Positions 10,156 through 21,891 of a DNA stretch of 64,000 nt are shown piece after piece. Positions within the stretch are counted from its first letter, which is position 1. Each line of letters starts with the position of its first letter. Source of the stretch: Plantago major (Eukaryota; Streptophyta; Magnoliopsida; Lamiales; Plantaginaceae); the NCBI GenBank assembly GCA_026545765.1, contig CM048839.1, positions 59,083,677 through 59,147,676 on the forward strand, written 5' to 3'. The notes under the pieces are model-generated. The model was not told where the DNA came from, did no database searches, and was given only the letters and a program-made list of their open reading frames with translations. Made by a program: the position numbers and the translations under genes.

Positions 10156-11770
10156 TGTGGGGGGGGGGGGGGTGAATAGTCTTTTTAAAACTTTTGTCGA
10201 TAAGCACAGTTTCTCAGATATCTGTAAAGATATCTGATACTTATTTTCAGAGCGCGGAAGACTTCTGAGATAAGTACACGTGTTCAGCAAGATAAGTGTA
10301 AGTACTTTGCAATATAAGTAAAAAAAGTAATAAACTGCAGAAAGTAAATAACACGTCTTTTTATAGTGGTATCTGAAGGTGGCGTAATCCTTCAACTAAT
10401 CCACTTCGGTCTTTCTCAGACCTAGAATCCACTAAGATAAATGAGGTAACCTTACAGATATCTTTTCTTAGATTCCTGATAGCACTAGGTTCCTAACCAA
10501 GTGTCCCCACAGTTATTCGGCTTCCCTGCCCACCAAGTACTTCTGTACTCGTAAACCTTTTGAGCTATTCCTTAGCTTTCCAAGCTAAGTACTTCCTTTG
10601 CTCAGCAACCTTGTAGTTATTCCTTAGTTTCTCAAACAAAGTACTTCACATACTCCACCGTATATGGTGTTGGTTTTAGGTTTGTTTGTCAGGTGAGCTT
10701 CTTTAATAACTTGTTCAGTTATTCAGATAGCTCTGTGAATCAAGTATACTTAATACACTTTGCAATGTATGGTATCTTGTTCTCTACTGACCCAAGTCTA
10801 TGGTAAGTGTTCAAGAGAATGAAGCTTAGATATGAAATCTTAGTTCAGCTCTTTCACAGATAACAATGCTCGTTAAGGATCAGGACACTTAGAACTTTTG
10901 TGCTACTTAGAATCAAGAGCTTTGGTCGCAACATAAAGCTTGAAGGTAAGTAGTTTGCTTGAGAGAGCTTGTGAGAGTATTCAATGTAAGTTCAGTGTTC
11001 TAAGTTCTGTGTGTGTTCTCAAGCAGTCTAAGTGTTGATATTTATAGATGAATTTGAGTGCCGTTTGAATAGTATCCGTTAGGCTTAAATCAAATTCAAA
11101 CTATTGATATCTGAATATAGTACTGTAGTAGTTTTGTCTTCTTTTTCAGAAGCTACCGTTTTTGTTCAGACATTTCTGTCTGTGCATTTAATGCACTGTA
11201 CTATATTTTGTCATGTAGTGCCAACGGAACTGTGCATGGTATTAGAGGTGTTTATACAATCAGAGTTTTCTGAAACTTTGCATGTTCTTTTCCATAGATC
11301 ATCATAGCTCCAGATACCATTTGTTTAAACAACTTGTTATAATATGTTTCTTTTTCAGAATCATATTTTATGTCCAAGGTATCTGAGTGTAGATATCTGT
11401 GGGCACTTTCCTTGTCTCAGAAACCTTTTATTCAAAGATATCTTTTGCAACTCGTGTGTTTCAAAACACTTGTTTCTTCAAGATATCTGGTCATAGGTTT
11501 TTGAAAAACCCTTGTCTTCAGCAATCTTGTGCAGTCATCAAATCTTCAAAACTGTTGATCTTTTCCTACTGGATGCCTTCTTCTTGGTCTTCTTCAGAAA
11601 ATAAAAATTACATTTTGAGACCTAACATCCTATACAAGATTTGCTAGACTATCATACTTAGTGAGTTTCCTCTTTTACAGTGTTCAAGTGAACTAAGAGT
11701 ACTGTTCACCTTTCTGAGCTAAGATAAGTCATTAGGTTGCTGATCAAAATCTAAACAGATATTCCTAACA
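10156..11770 (-). repeat. 3' LTR of element B (outer end lost)
   Basis: Inverted LTR ending at ...cctaaca (11770). Its other end starts inside the C/G tract, so the closing stem of the C-tract hairpin and the CCAACA terminus are gone. The TATA candidate is at 11039-11046 (inverted) and the second at 10358-10366. Confidence 0.9.
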
Positions 11771-11785
11771 AATTTCCCCCATTTT
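11771..11785 (-). other. Polypurine tract of element B
   Basis: On the minus strand AAAATGGGGGAAATT directly precedes the LTR start TGTTAGG. It is the expected primer for plus-strand DNA synthesis, and the same tract is found in A, E and F. Confidence 0.85.
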
Positions 11786-12156
11786 GATCAGTCAATGATG
11801 ACTATCTGACCTATTACAAATCTGGATGAGGAAACAATCCACCCCTTAATCATTTCTCATGATCTTTTAATTCATATAATTAAGTGCAGAAAGTAAACAT
11901 CAACCAAATCACAAGGTGTGATCTTTGCTGAGAAGTTATCTTTTATTTAAAATGATATCTAAGAGTAAGTTCATCAGATACGATACAGAGAAAGCTTACA
12001 GATAACTTTTTCAAGATAAAAAGATCAATCAGCAAAATCACAGAAACTACTTAGTCAAATAGAACAACAGGAGTTACCAAACTCCAAGTGAACATTCTAA
12101 ATGACAAGTCTTCAAGTCTTCAAAAATTCTTCAAGTCTTCAAAACAGTTCCATGGA
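11786..12156 (-). other. Non-coding tail between ORF3 and PPT of B
   Basis: About 370 bases without an ORF. It is rich in AAGTCTTCAA-type short repeats next to the ORF3 stop and is conserved in A and E. No terminator or poly(A) signal can be assigned with confidence. Confidence 0.45.
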
Positions 12157-14954
12157 TCAGTCTGCAAATTTCCTATCACCAAACCTTTTTATGTCATCAG
12201 AGTAGTCATAGAGAAGAGTTATGATAATCATCTCTGTGTCTCGGGCAAATCCACAGACTTCCTTGTAGGTTGTGGTGGGATTTCTCTTGACAAAATGCTT
12301 GACCCACAGATACTTTCCCCACTTCCAGGCATGCTCGATTCTGATATCTGATAGCTTGAAGTATTCATAAATGATCTTCAGATATCTGATGTCACCCTTG
12401 TATTGATCTTCAGTTAAGTAGAAGCACTCATCGGGTTCCACCGCAAGTCTTGCTCTTGTGCCTGTTCTAGTAAGGTTGGGAATTCTGTGCACATCATCTG
12501 GCTTTCCATAGGGACATTCATCAGAGAGGTCCTTCTTCATGGCTTCATTTCTCTTGATTACTTCAAAATCCAACCATGCTTTGATGTGGTTGGTGTTAAT
12601 CAAGATTGGCTTATCTTTTCTCCATGCCATGAGCTGTTTATGGATTGGTTCTGGAAACCTTAAATTTACCAGTAAGTGCTTGAGTTCTAGAATCCAGTAG
12701 CCATTCTTCTGATTAATGCACCTGTAGACAGAGGAATTGTTGTCATACTTCTCATACTCAATTTTGGCTTCTTCTGGCCTGAGTGGAAGTAGACTTTTTC
12801 TTTGTTCAGCTCTCAGCCTGTTCCTTCTTTGTCTAGAACTCTCCTTTGGGGGATTACTTGAAGAACCACCCTGGATTGACTTGGAATTTCCAGAGGGTGT
12901 TTTAGCTGCTAAAGGCTTTGCAGCTGTGGGCTCAGTTAGACTATCAATTTTCCTTTTTCTGTGAAGAGGAGCTTCATCTTCATCAGTCTCTTCATCATCA
13001 TCAAGATTAATTCTTGTGAGACTTTTGCAGCCTTCTTCATTGCCCTGGGATTTGATTTGACCTTCTTCTTCTTCTTCTTCAGAAGATTCATCAATCCATC
13101 TTACTTGTCTTCTCCTTGGAGCCTTGGTATTCCTTGGAGGTCTTTTTGCCATGGCCTTTGTTACCATTGTAGTTTCTTTAGTTGGCTGCTGGGAAGTAGC
13201 TACTATTTGCAAAGCAGCTTGATTTGGTGAGGGCTCATTTATTCTGAGTGATGGCTGGGAAGTTTTCTTATTTCCTCTTCCTTTCTGAGCAGCACCAACT
13301 CTAGATTTCTTCTTTCCTCTCCCTTGATGAGATCCAAATTCTTCCCCCTTAGTCATTGTTGACTGACTAAGTACCACAAAAGAATCTGAGAGGGACTCAA
13401 AATTCTTTTGCAAGTAGTTGTAGGCAGTGACCAACTTCTGAATTTCAGCCTTGAGCTCCTGATTTTGTTTGATAAGTCCCTTTTCCTTATCAGTGAGCTC
13501 TGCCAATGGGCCTAGTATGGCATCTGCTTTTCCAGCAGTGTAACTTGCCTCGTGAAAAGCTTTTTCAGCCAATGACACATCATCGTCCCTTACCATTCCC
13601 AGATCCTTCTGAGCAATGATCATACTGGTTGTTCTCTGAGTGATAAGCTCAGTAAATTTCTGCATATCTGTGGGGACGGAGGCAATTACTTCTTTGTTTT
13701 GTGAAGACATCTCCCGTTTAAGATGAGCCAAAACTTGATATCTATTCATATATTCATGGGAGTGGAAATTTAGCAGTTTGTTGAAAACTTCAGGAGCAAT
13801 TAGCTTCCTTTTCAGATGAGAAACCGCCAAGTGTTTATTGCGGTGTTCTGACAACGTCTTGTCTTCTTCATCATCTGAGTCCTCAGCCCAGTGATCTTCA
13901 TCCTCTTGGACATTTTCAAGATTCTCGAGTCCAGCAACCATCTCAGAGATGGGCTTCTTTCTTTTCTGAGAGGAGGATGGTATGCTTTTGCTGATGATGC
14001 AGCCTTAGCATCATGCTTTTCTTTAGATACTTCTTCAGTATCTAGCTCCTTAGCAATAGCATTTACAGCATCCTGGAGCTCTTTAACCTCAGAGTAAGCT
14101 ACTGTCTCTGGTAAGTATTGATCTTGTAGTTGATTAAGCTTATCTCTAGATTTAACTAGCTCTTCTTCAAGATGAAGATGGAGTTGTTGTTCTTCTTCCA
14201 ACAGTTGTTTGAGTTGAGCAGTTCTGGCTTGAGTATTTAATATCTTCTGAGTTGTTTTCTCAGAGTGCTCAACTACTTGTTCAGTAGTGTCTTTTTGTTG
14301 TTGGGGAGATGGATGGGTAGATTTCTGAGGTGATGGAGGAGGGGATTGCTGTGATGTCCTCTCAGTGTGCTTTTCAGCAGCTGAGGCATTGTTTCCTTGT
14401 GGAATTCCTCCCGTCCCTGATGCAGGGGCATCATCATCATCCTTTTTATCATCCTCATCCCTGTGATGGTCAGAAGGAAAATCTTCATAGTCATTTTCGT
14501 CAGTTTCCTTCTCTTCTTCATCTTCAAATACCAGATTGATCACTTCTGGAATAGTGATCATTTGCCCATTTACTTCTTCTTGTTCAGAAGGAATAAATTG
14601 TAGTGTCTGGGGCAGGACTGGCTTGAATGCCATCTGCAATCTGGTCTGACCATCTGCCTGTTTGAAGGCTTGCACCAATTTGTGTGCCACTTCCTTGGAA
14701 AAATCCTTACGCATTAAGGTCGCAACTTGATATTGTTCAGTAGGGAACATTGCGTGGATATAGTTTTCCAGATCAAGAGCTCGTGCTCGTCTTGTTGGTT
14801 GATCTGTGATTCTCAGTATTTCAGAGAGATCAGAGCACCTTAACCTTTGCCATTTCTTGAAGCACTGAATATTCTTTGGCAAGGTATGAGTCTTGAAGAA
14901 GGGAAGAAGGTTTGCATAGTCAACATTTGACTCCTTCTTGGCACTACTTTGAAC

Positions 14955-15032
14955 CTGAAAGAGAGAGTTTTGAATTAGTTTCAAAACTTGTGTAGATATC
15001 TGAGTTTTAGAGTAGTCATGTATCTGTGTTAC
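14955..15032 (-). other. ORF3 intron 5 (B)
   Basis: 78 nt, donor CAG|GTAACACAG, acceptor TCTCTTTCAG|GTT. Phase 0. The exon before it is 120 nt. In E a deletion has removed the donor. Confidence 0.68.
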
Positions 15033-15152
15033 CTGTGCAACAACAACAGGCTCACAGGGTTGGACTATTGAGGTTCCAGGTGCCTCAGATATCTGGATAT
15101 GAGGAGGAGACTTGGAAGTCTGATCCTCAGCATCCTCTCTTTCTTTTTGAAC

Positions 15153-15235
15153 CTGAGAATAGGATACAACAAAACACTTAGAAATTTATCAGGAGAAAAA
15201 TTCCTAGACAGTTTGATATCTAAGATGTCAATTAC
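15153..15235 (-). other. ORF3 intron 4 (B)
   Basis: 83 nt, donor GAG|GTAATTGA, acceptor TATTCTCAG|GTT. Phase 0. The exon before it is 153 nt. Confidence 0.7.
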
Positions 15236-15388
15236 CTCCACAGTAGGAGGCTCAGATACTTGTCTCGCAGAAAATTGTACAGTTTCTAGTATTTTCTCGG
15301 GTGATGAAGGTTTGGTGGCCTCATCAATTTCCATTGGTTGAGGGGATTGAGTGGGCAACTCCCCAGCAACTTCTACTTCTGTTTGAGC

Positions 15389-15469
15389 CTATGAGTAGAA
15401 AGTGTTTTATTTAGAAAAGTGATTAGAGTAATATCGTAGAGAATATAGATATCTGAAATAGATAAATAC
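15389..15469 (-). other. ORF3 intron 3 (B)
   Basis: 81 nt, donor AAG|GTATTTAT, acceptor ACTCATAG|GCT. Phase 0. The exon before it is 111 nt in all three copies. Confidence 0.7.
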
Positions 15470-15580
15470 CTTCTCAATAGAAGGCTCAGATACTTGTTCC
15501 TCAGAGACTTTGCGAGTCTCTGGTTGATTCTCTGATGAGTTAGGCTTCTCAGCCTTATCATTTTCCTTCTCAGTTGGAGC

Positions 15581-15659
15581 CTATTAGAAACATCCACTTG
15601 ATTAGTTAAGTGAATTAACAAATATCTGAAAAGTGATGTCTTAGGGAATTCTCTATCAC
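15581..15659 (-). other. ORF3 intron 2 (B)
   Basis: 79 nt, donor ACA|GTGATAG, acceptor TTTCTAATAG|GCT. The exon before it is 99 nt, against 108 in A and E. The donor has moved within a small deletion, but the exon length stays a multiple of three. Confidence 0.65.
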
Positions 15660-15758
15660 TGTGTGCTCAGATTCCTTAAGAGGTGAGGCAGTAGCCTCCT
15701 TCTCAGTCTCTGAGGCAAGCTTTTCAGCTTCCTCTTGTTCTTTTGTTTCTAATTCAGC

Positions 15759-15841
15759 CTGTAACAAAGAAATTTTTTATATAAATAACAAGATTGATGA
15801 ACATAAAATTACACAAGTAGAGAGTTAAACCATTCAGCTAC
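15759..15841 (-). other. ORF3 intron 1 (B)
   Basis: 83 nt, donor CAG|GTAGCTG, acceptor TTTGTTACAG|GCT. Phase 0. It matches A and E in position. Confidence 0.7.
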
Positions 15842-17710
15842 CTGAGCATTGTCAGGCTGATTGGTCTCTGGAACTTGTGACCCTTCTATACTTTGGTCTT
15901 GCTGTTCCATTATGGCTTCTTTGTTTGAAGTTTCTGGTACTTCAGACCTTTCCTGAGTGACTAACTCAGTTGCCTTCCCTGGTTGATCATTCTGAGTAGG
16001 TGTCTCAGTTTGATCCCTCTCTTGGAGTTGGGGAACCTGTCATTTGCAGGATTTTCTTCAGCATGTTGCATTGCTGGCATGTCGAAATGGAGTTCATTTA
16101 CCATTTCATCAACCACTTGTGGCTGTTGTGGTTGTGGTTGTCTGGAAGCAGAAGTTTGAGTAGTTGAGAGTTCTTCAAGATTTTTAAGTGTGTTGTTGAC
16201 ATCAGCGTCTACCAACACTAGGTCACCACTCATCAGGGCTTCTTGAAGTTGTTTATATGTGACTTTCCCTGATGGTGTGTTGGGACCAACAACCTTTGCT
16301 ATAGGTGCTAGTTCAGCAAACTGTGAGCTGGTTGCTTTCTCAGTAGCCTTGGATCTTCTGTTCTTCCCCTTTGCCTTGGTTACTTTTTCAGCAACCTTGG
16401 GGGATGGGATCTTCTCCTCGTCTGATTCGTCATCTAAATCTGGAACAGAGTTATCAACAATCCCTGCTGCTTCTACAGAAAGAGTTAGAAATTTTTCAGC
16501 ATTTATGAGTTCATCAGCAAGGCTTTCGGCAATAGTCTTGACATTTCTGAAAGCACTTTCTCTTGCTGAGTCTACTTGTTCAGTAGCTGATGCCTCTTTT
16601 GCAGCATTGATGAGTTCATCTGCAGCGACGTCAGGTATCTGGGAATCGACAACCTCAATGGGTGTGCCTTCTGATTTGCCAGCAGACTTCTTCCGTGAAG
16701 TTCTGGGCTTCTTGGTCGCAACTTTTCCCTTAGATACCTCTTCAGTCTTTCGCTTCTTGGAACCTTTCTGAGATCCAGTAACCTTTTTCATCAAGTTTGT
16801 ATAATCATATTTGTAGAGTAGGTTACTGTTGGCAATATCTGCCGTCTCTCTGAGCTCAATGCCAAGACATTCCAGTAAGTAGCAAATTTTCAGTCCATAG
16901 CTTACTGTGGCTTTTGGCTCAGCAAGGCCCTTAACGATTTTAGGCTCAAAGCCTTGTATCTTCTTCACAAATTTCATGAAGGCGTACTTCCCCCAATTAA
17001 AAGGGTTTTCCAGCCTTTTGTCTTGTTGGCTCAATAAGAACATCATTATCCAGCGTTCTTGGCTTATCTAGTCAGCACCTCCTTGTAGACCATCAAAGCT
17101 CTATGAAGGATACATGCCAACACATCCCAGTGGAGCAAAAGATGTCTGGTCCTTATGTCAGCAAGCTTGAAGTCGATGGGTGTGTCTTGTTTGTCAAGAT
17201 CACACACATCACTGTATAGTTGCTTCACACCTTCAAGGAGATCTTCATCCTTGGTGTCAATTTCAAAATCCTTTCCAAGATTTTGAAGTTCAAATAGCTC
17301 ACAAAAAGCTGCTTCGTCCAACAGGATTTCTTGTCCTTGGACTTTGGTCTTGATAGACACTATCTCAGTGCCTTCAGAGACCTTGGAAATAATTGTGGAG
17401 TTGTTGTAAAACTCCAGAACATCCAGTGAAGAAATTCCACAGGGAAGAGCAGATAGAAAACCCTTGATTTTTGCCTTTTCAAGCATATCAAGTACTAACT
17501 TCCTGTCAGTTTGGTTTTCTATTGCGGCTACCAGGTATTCCTCAATCATGGCACCACCCCAAATCATCCTGTGATTTGAAGTCCAATGATCAGGGTCGAA
17601 TTCTCTGATCAACCGTTTGTTAGTAATAACTAGCTCTGGTGCTTGCTTTTCGGTGATACCGATAGTAGTTAACGGGATTTCGAGTAGAAGCACGTTTGGG
17701 AGCCAGCCAT

Positions 17711-18512
17711 CTCTTTAAATAGTGAAGTTTTTGAAAATGAGAAAGAGATTTGGGTGAGAGATTAGTGATTCTTTGCGAAAAACTAATGAGGTTTTGTAGA
17801 GGTGAAGAAGAGTTTTGCTATTCTTGTGCAGATGCAGTATGTTGGATTAGGCGAAAGTAATTTCTTTTGCCAAAATCCCATATATATAGCAATGTAATTC
17901 TCCACAAACATATACATACAAATTAATTTTGTGTGTAAGTATCTGTGAATTACAGGCAGGCATGAGTAAAAGCTTGTTCGGCATTAAATGCATAGTGGGC
18001 CCTGTCGGAATTTTAACAGTCCACTATTTACTGAGAGTTAATCTCTACCGTAAAGATCAATCGCCCAATTCATCAAGGGTCACCATTGCTTCTTCAGCAA
18101 TGATCACAATCAACAAATGTAATTGTGCCCATTTAATGAATTTTGGCTATTAGCTTTCTGAATCACGTTTCTGTATGACCAGGAACACTGTTTGCATCTG
18201 AATTTATCTCAAACTTAGTATTTGTCCAAGTTTTACACAGAGATAGAAATAATGCAAATTTCAAGTAGTTATTTGACGGTTGTACTATTCTCTTTTGTGT
18301 TCCCCCTCACTGAGTGATCCAGATATCTGAGTACCCGTCTCAGAAATCTTTGAACAGCCGTTTTACCCTTTAGCCTTTAGTTTCTGGATACCCATTCCAG
18401 ATTCCTCTTCTCTGGATACCCGTTCCAGATACCTCTTCTTTGGATACCCGTTTCGGATACCTTTTCTCTTCTTCTTTGATATCTTCTTCTGATATCTCTT
18501 TTCTGAACTTTT
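17711..18512 (-). promoter_or_regulatory. B spacer between pol and ORF3: hairpins and candidate ORF3 promoter
   Basis: No ORF. Near pol, at about 18318-18470, there are hairpins with A(C/T)GGGTA loops and stems TCTGAG/CTCAGA or TCTGGA/TCCAGA. Near ORF3, TATATATA at 17881-17888 (minus) lies about 170-180 bases before the ATG and is followed by a U/C-rich leader. The TATA block and leader are shared with A, D and E. Confidence 0.5.
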
Positions 18513-21500
18513 TCAGTTCTCTGGTAGCTCCATTAGTCCAAGAATGTGTCTTAAGGCTAAGAATCTACTTTCTTGTAGTGGCTTAGTGAAGATATCTGCA
18601 AGTTGGTCTTCAGTGCCAATCTTGAGTATCTCTATATTGCCTTTTTCAACATGGTCTCTGATAAAGTGGTGTCTAACATCAATGTGCTTTGTTCTTGCAT
18701 GAAACTTAGGATTCTGAGTTATGGCAATGGCACTTGTATTGTCACAGAAAATGGGAGTTTTCTCTTCAGTCAGTCCATAGTCTTTGAGTTGTTGTTGTAT
18801 CCACAATATCTGTGAAGCACAACACCCAGCAGCAATATATTCAGCCTTTGTGGTAGATGTGGCAATTGAATTTTGTTTCTTGCTGAACCATGATATTAAT
18901 CTGGCACCAAGAAATTGACAAGTTCCTGAGGTGCTTTTTCTATCAAGCAATGATCCAGCATAGTCGCCATCTGAATAGCCAACCAAACTCAATCCACTCT
19001 TTTGGATACCACAATCCAACTTCTACAGTACCTTTTACATACCTTAATATTTTCATAGCAATGTTGTAGTGTGACTGCATTGGATTTGTCTGAAATCTAG
19101 CACACACTCCAACTGCATATTGAATATCAGGTCTACTTGTAGTGAGGTATAGTAGAGACCCAATCAATTTCCTATACTTGTGTTCTTCAACACTCTTGTC
19201 AGATTCAGTATAGGTCATTTTGGTTCCAATGCTCCTTGGTATCTTAGCATTCTTTTCAGAAGGCTTTAGATTGAACTTATTGAGCATATCCTTTGCATAC
19301 TTTGTTTGACAAATGAATATTCCATCATTGAGTTGCTTGACTTGCAGCCCTAGGAAGTAATTCAATTCTCCCATCATGCTCATCTCAAATTTACATTTCA
19401 TGAGTTCAGCAAAATCTTCACAACGTTGCTTGACTTTAGATCCAAATATAATGTCATCAACATATACTTGAACTAAAAGCAGTTTCCCGTCATGGTTCAG
19501 TGTGAAGAGTGTTTTGTCAACATCTCCTTTCTTGAAGCCACTTTCTAGAAGGTATCTGGCCAATGTATCATACCATGCTCTTGGAGCTTGTTTGACTATC
19601 TGAGCTTTACGAAGCTTATAGACCATCCTACTTTCTGAGGAAACTTCAAAACCTGGTGGTTGCTCAACATAGACTTCCTCAGCCAGTTCACCATTTAGAA
19701 ATGCACTCTTGACATCCATCTGATAAACTGTAAAGTCATTATGAGCAACAAAGGCTAGAAAGAGTCTTATTGCATCCAATCTTTCAACTGGTGCATAAGA
19801 TTCATCAAAATCTAGTCCTTCAGTCTGGGTAAATCCCTTGGCAACCAACCTAACTTTGTTTCTGGTTATTTCACCAGACTCATTCATTTTGTTTCTGAAA
19901 ACCCACTTGGTTCCTATTACAGATATTCCGTCAGCAAATGGAATCAGTTTCCAGACTTTGTTTCTCTCAAATTGATCCAACTCTTCTTGGATTGCAAAGA
20001 TCCAGTCTTGATCTTTTAATGCTTCTTCTATAGTCTTTGGTTCAATTTTTGTGATGAAACATCCATAGAGACAACTTGCATTTTCAGCGATTGATTTTCT
20101 AGTTCTAACTCCTTGGTCTATGGGACCAATCACATATTTTAAAGGATGATTCCTTATCCATTTCATAATGGATTTTGAACTAGTAGGATAAATATCAATT
20201 TGATTTGAATGTGAATCAATATGATCTTGATGAAATACTTGTGCAATATCTGGGATATCTGACACATGGGTAATGTCATGGATATCTGACACTTTTTCAG
20301 TGTTAGAGATATCTGGATCTTTCATTTCAGCAATCTCATTCTCAGATACCTTTTCATGATGAAGGTTCTAAGTAGCCTGTTCCATTTCTGGAATTCTCAT
20401 AGGAAATTCTTCATCATGTCTTAGAGTCATCTGGTTGTTACTGAGCATAGGTTGCTTTTCATCGTCAGAATCATCCTCTATTTGAATGATAGAATTGTTT
20501 GCTTTTGAGGATCCTTTTTCAGAATCGTTAATCATTAGTTCTTTGAACCTATCTGAGAGATCATCATTTAAGAGTACTTTCTTGTTTCCTTCATAGAATA
20601 CTACATGAATAGATTCTTCAATCTTTTGCGTTCTTTTGTTGTAGATTCTGTAGGCTTTGCGATTCAGAGAATAACCAAGAAATACTCCTTCATCTTCCTT
20701 TGGTTGAAATGTTCTCAAGTATTCTTTTCCATTGTTAAGAACGAAACATCTGCAACCAAACACCCTTAGATGTTTGATACTAGGGGGTCTACCAATGAAA
20801 AGCTCGTACGGAGTTTTGTCATGGTGTTTGTTAATCAGACATCTATTTTGAGTGTAGCATGCTGTGTTTACAGCTTCAACCCAATAGATTTCACTTATTT
20901 CAGTGTCAGCAAGCATTGTTCTTGCTGCTTCTTTCAGGGTCCTATTCTTTCTTTCAGCAACACCATTTTGTTGTGGTGTCCTTACAGAAGATAGTTGATG
21001 TTGTATACCTTTGCAAGTACAAAACTCTTTGATGTACTGGTTTACAAACTCAGTACCATGGTCTGTTCTGATTACAGATACCTTGTCATTTTTCTTGACT
21101 TCGAGCTTATTCAGCAAGTTAGGTATCTCCAGCCTTGCATCAGATTTTTGTTTGAGAAAGACAATCCAAGTGAATCTTGAGTAATCATCAACAACCAGAC
21201 CATACTTGTTTCCTGCATAACTAGTTACTGAGGATTCAAACAGATCCATATGTAACATTTGCAGTGGCCTTTCACTGGAATGTCTAGTTTTAGACTTCAA
21301 AGTTGTTTTGGATTGTTTTCCCATTTGGCAAGCTGAGCATACACCTTCTTTTCTATATGCCATTTTGGGTAAACCAACCACCAACTCTTTCTTGGCTAGT
21401 TTATTCAGAGTTTTGAAATTCAAGTGACTCATTCTTTTATGCCATAGCCAATTTTCTTCAGTGTGGCCAGATTGACTCACCATGAGACATTCTTCGGTTG

Positions 21501-21891
21501 TGGCGGATGCCCAATCAGCAACATAAAGATTTCCTTTACGCCTTGCAACCAAGACTGTCTGCTTTGACTCATTGTCAATCACTTTACATAGTTTTGACTT
21601 GATCTTGACAGTGTGCCCTTTGTCTACTAGTTGAGTCATGCTTAGGAGATTATATTTCAATCCCTTTACATGAAGTACTTCAGAGATTGTGAGGGCGCCG
21701 AACTTCAAATTGCCAAAACCTATGGATGGATTTTCATCTCCTCCAGCAAACCTGATAATTGGTCCATCATTGCAATTTTCGTAGTTAATCAGATTTGCTT
21801 TGTCTCCTGTCATGTGCTTCCCACATCCACTATCAAAATGCCACTTTGAGTTAGTCTTTAGAGTGTTCTGCACAAAACAGCAAACAGGAGA
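18513..21891 (-). pseudogene. pol: pol of element B (few lesions)
   Basis: Continues in the frame of gag after a TAA. Protease FDSGCGKHMTG. Integrase zinc finger (WLWHKRMSHLNFK...CSACQMGKQ) and catalytic core (LHMDLFES, IRTDHGTEF, PQQNGVAERKNRT). RT with [12 protein letters not shown] and a YVDD site near 19450-19475. RNase H with DADYAGS-type residues and FCDNTSAIAITQNPKFHARTKH, ending MELPEN-stop. Lesions: a GAG-to-TAG stop at 20365-20367, loss of a codon in the RT motif LYGLKQAPR (here QIVKQAPR), and a 2-base deletion near 19010. The copy is probably inactive but young. Confidence 0.92.

Larger units (their letters stand above)
12157..17710 (-). pseudogene. ORF3 of element B, six exons, lightly broken
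   Basis: Exon 1 (17710-15842): the transposon-protein-like region with EFYNNST and KVQGQEILLDE motifs, ending in a KKRKTEE/KKPRTSRKK basic patch that looks like a nuclear signal. Exons 2-5 (15758-15660, 15580-15470, 15388-15236, 15152-15033): short E/S/P-rich modules. Exon 6 (from 14954): an FKKWQRLRC...ARALDLENYIHAMFP domain, acidic tracts, two coiled coils, a basic RG/KR region, poly-Glu, then a conserved C-terminal domain (GYWILELKHLLVN...AWKWGKYLWVKHF) ending FAD at TGA 12157-12159. Breaks: a 4-base duplication just after the ATG, frameshifts near 17100, 16043 and 13990. There is no signal peptide or membrane helix, so an envelope role is unlikely. Function unknown. Confidence 0.75.

Noticed and set aside
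16259-16771. 170-residue ORF antisense to ORF3 of B, and the matching one at 49575-50087 in E
   Set aside because: Mirror of a Lys/Glu/Ala-rich coding exon. Its Ser/Phe-rich composition is what the complement produces, and it has no independent support.
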